The position numbers and the translations under genes are program-made. 64,000 nucleotides of DNA from positions 783,252-847,251 of the forward strand of contig CALYLW010000325.1 in assembly GCA_944989445.1 (NCBI GenBank), written 5' to 3'. The notes under the pieces were generated by a model, which searched no databases, was not told the origin of the DNA, and saw only the letters and a list, made by a program, of their open reading frames with translations. This document shows, one piece after another, positions 57,019 through 64,000 of the stretch; positions within the stretch are counted from its first letter, which is position 1, and each line of letters begins with the position of its first letter. This DNA comes from Ampullaceana balthica (lineage: Eukaryota; Mollusca; Gastropoda; Lymnaeidae).

Positions 57019-57168
57019 ATGGTTGTAATTGATACTTTAAAGAAATCTGAAGATAGGGAGTCTGAAGATAGGGAGTCGGAAGAAAGGGAGTCGGAAGATA
57101 GGGCGTCGGAAGATAGGGAGTCGGAAGAGCAACCTCTCAAATACGCGCCCCGAACAAAGAAAATTTAG
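57019..57168 (+). CDS. Small ORF with SEDRE repeats, doubtful
   Basis: ATG at 57019, stop TAG at 57166-57168, 49 residues. Residues 10-36 are about five pentapeptides SEDRE, SEERE or SEDRA, encoded by a 15-bp repeat (GGAAGATAGGGAGTC and variants). A basic tail APRTKKI follows. Highly charged. It is as likely to be a simple repeat as a gene. All substitutions between units keep the frame, but five units are too few to judge. Confidence 0.15.
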   Translation: MVVIDTLKKSEDRESEDRESEERESEDRASEDRESEEQPLKYAPRTKKI

Positions 57169-59364
57169 AGGAAGTTACAAAGGAAATAAGATCGTGGACA
57201 AAGTTATTAGATGGCCGTTGTGCCCCGCGGAGATCCGGACATGAAAATGAACGAATGTTATTGATTTCCATCTAAAGAAAGGGTCGTGTGTTAAAATCAT
57301 GGAACTCAATTCTTTAAAATCTTTCTTGGTTTGACTTTTGTTTCAAGTTGTAATTTTTACGTAGGAGATGACAGTCGCTATTTCTTTTTTAAACAATGCA
57401 TTTATATAAATAGTTCTAGTCTTGACCTCAGGATAGGTTTAATTTTTTTAAAATTTTTGTTTGATCTTTTGCTTCTATTCGTCTTTTTATCTCTTTCCTG
57501 TTTTCTATATTTCTTTCTTCATGTCTATCAATATTTCATCATTTTTTTCCTGTATTTCTATCTTGCTGTTTTTTTCTCTATCATTTTACCTTTTCCTTCT
57601 TTCATAAATTTCATAGGTTGTTTCCACTTTAATTCCTTTCATTTATCCTACTTTACTATTTGTTGTTTTTTTCCTTTCTTTTTCTCTTACGTTTAAGTCT
57701 TATTCTTTTCTCTGTACTCGCAAATCCATCTTGTTTATTTGTGAACGTATTTTTTGTTCTGACCACAAGATTCGGTATATTGTTCCTCACATGCGAGATG
57801 TCATCTAAGTTGACGACAAAGTGTTGCAGCTCCGATATGGCATGGGAAGGTATGGCGTTCAAGTGGTGAGTGCTGGATTAACACAATAATTATTTACACG
57901 CTTTTATTCAACTAGCTTTGTCCGTACATGTCTACATACAGTACTGTCATTTATAATTCACCAATTTCCTGTCGTTTAACTTAGCTAAAAATTTTTTAAT
58001 AAATTTGAATTTCTGGAGATAATATATTAATAAATATTTTTCAATTAATTATATTATTTATTTAGTTCATTTCAATAAGTCTGTGAACCGTTAAACTGAC
58101 ATTGCATTTATATTGTTTGTGTACCTACTTAACACGAGCGTCCTGACCAACTGGTGTAAAATGCACGACCTTACCTAGAGACTAGAGTCCTGTCTGGGTT
58201 AGATAATCTCGAGCAGCTTTTATTCATTTGTCATTTTCTAAGAACCAGCATTCAACTGAACTTGATTATCGTGGGTAAATACTGCCTGCCAAGAAATTAA
58301 AAAAAATATTCTCACATTACATAGGTTTCTGTGATAGGATTTGTAGGGCATCGAATAAAATAAACTGCTAAAATTAACAACAAAAAAAACAACAAAAAAA
58401 AAGAATATTGTTTTCCTGCTGGCAGGGATACTTAAATACTTTGAGACTTAAAATAAAAGCAAGGGGCGTTAATCAGATTGTAAATCTATTCATTGACCTA
58501 TAGTACACTCTAAATCTAGGGGCATAAAGAATGCGTTAGTTTTATTGATCTCGAGCACCACATGCTTTCAAGTTCAGTCTTGTAAAATTCAATTATCCCG
58601 GTGCAGGAAAACATTATTTCATCTTTTTGTAGTAACGGAATCAAACGCGAGTGCTTTAAAAAAAATTAATTTCATTATTCCGTTAGACGGTTTTAAGGAT
58701 TTTGTTGGCTCGTAGAGAAGCAGTGGATGAACATAATTATTTGAAAACTAATAAATATGAATGCATAAACAATGCAATTTTGTCACTTAAATGACTTAAC
58801 TATTTCAACGTTAAATAAAAGTATGTGTCAACATTTGGGGCAAGATGGACTAAAGGCGAAGAAAATTGAAATCAAAATCTCAAACACAAATTTATTTTAA
58901 TTGGCCGCACATTAATAAAGAGTAAATCCATTTACAAAGCAGGCAGGAAAAAAAACGTACTTCTAATAATTCAACCAAACACATAAAGTAATAATAAAAA
59001 ATGCACAATTCTCGATGTTAACTACTTTGCTCTAGTTATATCATGATAAGGAATTTTCTAGTTCTTGGAGAGACGGAAGACCAAAAATTGTTTTATGGTA
59101 GTTTTAAGAACAGGTTAAATGCCCTTTCACATTCTTTTCATAAAACAAACGAATTTTTTCGTGAAGGTGGCGGTCTCCCTAACAATTCAGGTAACATTAC
59201 CTCGTGGAATGTGTACCCGTCAACTTGTTGGTAAACTCATACGTTGAGGGGTGGTCGGGGCAGTAAACATTTGTTAGTTACATCGAGATACTTAACAGAA
59301 AGTATGAACCAAAAGTCGTTAAAAAAAAAGCAGAAAGCAACCGACCAACAAACAAACCAAACGA
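57169..59364. other. AT-rich non-coding sequence
   Basis: T- and C-rich at 57430-57700, where a 121-codon frame exists only because of low complexity. I recognise no genes or shared repeats from here to the CATC array. Confidence 0.35.
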
Positions 59365-59400
59365 CCATCCATCCATCCATCCATCCATCCATCCATCCAT

Positions 59401-59436
<36 letters not shown>

Positions 59437-59464
59437 CCATCCATCCATCCATCCATCCATCCAT

Positions 59465-59498
<34 letters not shown>

Positions 59499-59640
59499 GT
59501 CCATCCGTCCATCCGTCCATCCGTCCATCCGTCCGTCCGTCCGTCCGTCCGTCCATCCATCCATCCATCCATCCATCCATCCATCCATCCATCCATCCAT
59601 CCATCCATCCATCCATCCATCCATCCATCCATCCATCCAT
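59365..59640 (+). repeat. CATC tetranucleotide array with CGTC variants
   Basis: About 69 units of CATC with CGTC interspersed. The central part (about 59490-59555) alternates CATC and CGTC, then is all CGTC for several units, giving a roughly mirror-like zoning. Frames on both strands (up to 154 codons, HPSI repeats) are artefacts of a 12-bp period. Confidence 0.95.
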
Positions 59641-60880
59641 CTCTGTCCCGGTCTCTGTCGCTATCAAAAGTCCCCGTTCAGTGTAACTCAGCATTAGCAT
59701 CAAATTAACATCAAACTAAAACTATGCAAAACCTGTAAAAGCTCAGCTGTCGGTCCACCATTAAAGCTCTTCGACCACTGGCCCCTTGAGCTATTCTGTC
59801 ATGTCCAGGGGTGGGGCAGGGGGGTAACACTAATCGATTTAAGGGCATGCGCCTTATCTCCAATTATTGAAACTGCATGTGTTGTTGGAGACGAGTACAA
59901 GAGACACTTTGCAGCGCAAGGAACCCCCAAAGGAGACACCTCTGCGCCGATTCTTTTTACACCAAGAGATACAAACTTATTGTCTCGAGCCTCGACGGGA
60001 AATTGATTTTTCATTTTAAAAGCGTCATTTTTTATGCTGATTACTTGATGGGCCCCTTTAAACATTTGTGTTTAATAAGTCGAGAATCCCTGGTGGTGTG
60101 AACATTTTAAAAGAAATCAACCATTGGAGGACAATATTTCGAATTTCGTTGAAGCAGAATTTGTAAAAATGATCTCATGCTGTTGATGATTCATGAATTA
60201 TTGAATAGGGTCATAGAGGATAATTAGCTCTTGCAGCGATTGGGGAAAGATGCTGCTGGAGTAATTGTTTTAAATTGTAACAATTTATTAATATGTTATT
60301 CTCTGGTGGTTGGTATGAGTGGTTGGTGTATGTGTGTGTGTGTGGGGGGGTGGGTTGTCGGTTGTGGTCATTGTGGTGGGGGGGGTTAGGGTTGATTGGT
60401 GTTTGTGCGGGGGCGGTTAGTGGTGGTAGTTGGTGTATGCGGAAGTGTGTTTTACAATATTTATGTATTTAAATTTATCTAAATTTCAGAGTTTGCCGAA
60501 GAGGACATTTAGTCGAAGATTTCATTTTAAATGTTCAGTCACCTTTCAAGACTAAAGCTGTCATGTTCCGCAATCAACTTATCTATATACATTATCCATA
60601 TTCCTGACATCTCTACACTTGTATCATTTCTAACACGACACGCCACCGACATGTTACAAGTCCAGCATCGTCTAGCCGTCGGACCATTTCTTTAAACGCT
60701 ACCGGTTGAAACAGATTCAGTAAAACACAGTCGCGTTAAAGTGTAAACATGCATCGGTAAAATAAAGAATCGGCTAACTTGCGCCGATAAAGCTGAATCG
60801 ATAAGCTTAAGTCAGTCTGGTGGCATCTCTAAAGCGTCGCCGTGACGTAGAATCCTCGGTTTCTCGTCATTGTGTCTGCC
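59641..60880. other. Non-coding, candidate conserved element near 59840-60070
   Basis: 59840-60070 has balanced composition and no repeats. Frames on both strands there are short (88 and 74 codons). 60310-60440 is G/T-rich low complexity. Between 60180 and 60260 are AT-type homeobox words (GATAATTAGCTC, GTAATTG). Confidence 0.3.
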
Positions 60881-61148
60881 ACATAACCCAACCCCACATA
60901 ACCCAACCCCACATAACCCAACCCCACATAACCCAACCCCACATAACCCAACCCCACATAACCCAACCCCACATAACCCAACCCCACATAACCCAACCCC
61001 ACATAACCCAACCCCACATAACCCAACCCCACATAACCCAACCCCACATAACCCAACCCCACATAACCCAACCCCACATAACCCAACCCCACATAACCCA
61101 ACCCCACATAACCCAACCCCACATAACCCAACCCCACATAACCCAACC
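60881..61148 (+). repeat. 15-bp minisatellite ATAACCCAACCCCAC, about 18 units
   Basis: Nearly perfect throughout. The C-rich strand lacks G, so the minus strand has GGGGTTGGGTTAT blocks. Five-codon periods keep all frames open (HITQP plus, GLGYV minus). Not a gene. Confidence 0.95.
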
Positions 61149-61269
61149 TCGTCCGTTCTCGTCAAACGTAATAAACTATTCAAAGTCCTGGGAGGATTCT
61201 AGACCTGTTAGACAGTACATCCTGCAATAATCCCACCTATAGGCCTTGTCATAATATGGCGGAGAGCTA

Positions 61270-61600
61270 TTAATAGAAATATTGGGGCTATATTTATCTT
61301 TTTTAAGGACAGATTTCATAAAAATTTAATAAATGATACGAGTCAATGTGTACATGTAGGTATATGGAGAAGGATGTATTTTGTCACTTTTGTTAATTCT
61401 TAGTTAATTTTAGACAGCAAATTGGACTTGAAAATGGAAAAACAGTTTCGTAATTTTATTATGCTAACAATTTTAAGAACATAGTGATTCGACTTCACTT
61501 ACGCTGTACAACATTGTTCCGCTAAAATGTAATCTAAAGATAGAACATTACTCTTTGAGCTATGACGTTTTCCGGTCTTAGAAATGATCAAACGTATTCA
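61270..61600 (-). repeat. Interspersed repeat, uninterrupted copy
   Basis: Inverse of 6371-6586 plus 7007-7110, without the MITE. Contains AACAGTTTCGTAATTTTATT, AACATTGTTCCGCTAAAATG and GAGCTATGACGTTTTCCGG. Family unclassified. Confidence 0.7.
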
Positions 61601-64000
61601 GCCCTTCACTCCCAGCTTATAGTTGCCCTATGTGACCTTTGACATGGCCGTTTCCGGTAGGTCTTGAAACACCTCTATATCCATCGACCAACACTATTGC
61701 CAATATGCTTTTCTGTTGAAAGAGACTCCCAAAAAAAGACCCCAAAAAAAATCCATTCAGTAATCCAATTCACCCTGACGTCTCTAACAGAGCGCCGTGG
61801 CCATTTTGATGACCTCATTAGAACCAGATGCATCCAATGTAAACTTGGCGTGGACCTTTTCAATCAAACTTCACCTCATTCGCCCGCCCCCCCCCTACCC
61901 ACATTTGTGTATCCAATAACAAAACCTATAAACATTTGTTCTGAGTGAATCCATCGCTCTGACAAACAAGAAAAAAAAATCGGAGAAAAGAAAGTGTGGG
62001 TAAGGGGTGGGGTTGGTGAAAAACTCAACTCGTGAAAGCTCGTAAACAAATAAAATGTCTTAACTCTCGGGTTGTTTACCTTAAGAGACGACGAGCACGA
62101 GTTGTCAGGCGGACGAGCCCGGCAGACGATGAAAGTGTGAATCCGGGCCAAGGAGGTCACGACGGCTGGTATTAAGAGGAACTAAATTAACTTTACACAG
62201 CTATCACGAGCTGTTGCCAATACTGGTTGTTTTCCCGTGCGCGTCCCCCACCACTCAAATATTAAATTTCAGCTCTGATTAGTTCGCGCAGCTTTTAGAT
62301 TGGCACTTTCTTTATCCTCGATCTCTGACACCGCTATCAAAATAAAATGACTTGAAAGTTTCGTATATATTTTCAAAAGTCCATGAATACAGCTAAACAC
62401 TCAACAACTCTATTTATACATGGACCCCATATGAAGAATTGAGAAAACGTCCATCCCTATTTCTTAAAATGAATTTTTACGTGTTCAATAACGCTGAATT
62501 ATATTTATTTATATATGTATTTACTTCTGTTATGCTAAAAGCTATAGAGGTCCTTTATCACAAAAATGAGGGGACTAAAATATTTTTCCATGTTAAAATA
62601 TTTTCGTGTTAAAGAATATTACACAAAAAAAAGTATAAATACTCAATAAAATTGCACATATTAGAGTAAGTTTTATTCACATAGATATTTATGCATTTAA
62701 TAAAAATCAATAAAACAAAAATAGGAACAGGAACTTAGCATCGCCTCTTTTTAATTTCTAGGCCCTCTCAGTTCTCAGACGTTATCCGTGTTTTGTTCAC
62801 TGACGGGGGGGCGAAAACTTTTCGTGTTAAGCGATTTTTGATTCGTGTTAAGAGATACTAAGTGCGGAAAAACGTATGAAATTACATAGTAGCTTGTCTG
62901 GATAGTTTTATTATTTCTTGTTAACCGATATTTCTTCTTAAACGATTTCACGTTAAACGTATTCCACCGTGATAAACGTACCTGCGATCCAAGCTAACGT
63001 TAATCCTAGTTATAAACAATAAATAACTTTGGCATGGTTTCTAATTGATACTTTAAATAATAGTTTACAATACATATACAGACCTAAGCATTGGTGTGAA
63101 TGAGCAAAGGTATTAAAAAATAGGGTTTAAAATTTCTTCCAAATAATTAATGACACATTATACTAAATGAAAACGTCCCTTTTTTCTCCTTTGAAAATGT
63201 TTTCTTTAAAAATTCTAACTTAAAAAAATATCATATGCTTTGACAACCATGCCACCAAATTGCACTGAAAGCAAATGCCACTACTTGCGTACTTGGCGCT
63301 TTGGTACTAGGTCATCACAGTTCCAATAGCCTCTAAACCATTCTGGTGTGAATCCCATAAACGTCATCTATATTCGTTCATTCAAATGTTATACACGCAC
63401 TACTTTCAAATTCTCTCAAGTATTCATCAGGTAGATGTTAGCCCTAAGTGGCAATTCATTAAGACCTTGTTTGTAGCTATTCATAAAGATCTTCATTTTC
63501 ATTCCATTGGACTATTGCTCCCGATAACCGCCATGAACACAAGGTTTTTCAATGATATACGCCATAAACATCTGAGTTTTCCTTACGCGTTTCTGTATTG
63601 CTAAACATCTTAACAATATACTGGATCTATACTATAGAGAGTGCCGATAACACTGTGCACTCAGGGAGTAGTCCATTTGTGTCATGGGCGCTGACAAGTA
63701 CCAGGTCCCGCTAGGATAGGCCCACGGGGCGGAGATTTTTGTAAACATTTCAGACAGAGACGCAGGGTTGTAAACAACCGAGCGAGGGGAGTCAGGGTGG
63801 GTTCAGGGGTCGAAATAAAGTTGCGTGCCGTTCGGGGCCGTAAACATGGTGTGTGTGGTAAATGACATTAAACGTAATGCAGGCGCTTCGCGGAATTAAT
63901 AATAGTAGTTTTAGATAATTGATATAGCGAGGTACCCCAGCCAGCAGATGGGCTCACAGAGATTCACATAAAATAGTAACACACATTTATTTATACTTTG
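61601..64000. other. Apparently unique non-coding sequence
   Basis: 62040-62200 and 63640-63860 are GC-richer and not repetitive. The rest is AT-rich. Reading frames are at most 94 codons and lack motifs. No shared repeats with the left 48 kb were found. Confidence 0.3.

Noticed and set aside
57331..57696. 121-codon frame rich in phenylalanine, leucine and serine as a membrane protein
   Set aside because: The underlying DNA is a T/C-rich low-complexity tract, which gives such residues in any frame.
59237..59708. Long frames of HPSI or MDGW repeats
   Set aside because: A tetranucleotide repeat has a 12-bp reading period, so open frames arise on both strands. No non-repeat domain adjoins.
60881..61148. 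Interstitial telomere
   Set aside because: The unit is 15 bp ATAACCCAACCCCAC, not a run of TTAGGG. Only one TAACCC-like word occurs per unit.
60812..61230. Frames of HITQP and GLGYV repeats
   Set aside because: Same reason: a 15-bp unit without stops. Flanking residues show no domain.

Overview
This window looks like repeat-dense, AT-rich nuclear DNA from an invertebrate animal. I infer a mollusc, possibly a gastropod, from the mix of hAT, Helitron, CR1/L2-like LINE and tRNA-headed SINE elements, but nothing here fixes the species. I found no convincing host protein-coding gene, rRNA, functional tRNA or CRISPR array. Almost every recognisable coding trace is a decayed transposase or reverse transcriptase. 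Most of the other long reading frames are by-products of tandem repeats whose unit is a multiple of three bases.

Region 1 (about 1-48,240) is a nested mosaic of transposons set into a long interspersed repeat, called here the module family. Its blocks, in the order X/B-C-D-E-F-A, recur forward (3.4-28 kb and 40-47 kb) and reverse (27.7-30.3 kb and 34.5-38.4 kb). Because these blocks occur several times, many insertions can be read against an uninterrupted copy elsewhere in the window. Readable insertions are: hAT elements at 1635-3007, 7150-10258, 18783-19546, 23845-26217 and 30311-31857, each with 8-bp target duplications; a solo LTR at 9594-10080 with a 5-bp duplication; a Helitron at 21869-23301 with 5' TC, 3' hairpin and CTAG; foldback MITEs with TAA/TTA duplications; a second MITE family carrying TACGCACC motifs and AAATCCTTTAT ends; two SINEs; and remnants of at least three non-LTR retrotransposons. 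The region also holds a 2.6-kb satellite of an 18-bp unit with higher-order structure, and several minisatellites.

Region 2 (about 48,240-64,000) is different. It has few transposons, is less uniformly AT-rich, and contains GC-richer stretches (about 52.0-52.3, 54.0-54.9, 55.7-56.1, 62.0-62.2 and 63.7-63.9 kb) without long reading frames. It resembles intergenic or intronic DNA that may carry regulatory elements. It also has a MITE (50596-51012), a LINE tail (49945-50035), a CATC repeat, a CT repeat and a 15-bp ATAACCCAACCCCAC array.

There is no operon-like cooperation between genes. The biology visible is the layering of mobile elements: MITEs inside hATs and Helitrons, a solo LTR inside a hAT, and a LINE inside one arm of a large inverted repeat made of two hAT copies. 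A SINE also shares its 3' tail with a LINE in the same window. All alignments were made by eye; no search or percentage identity was computed.
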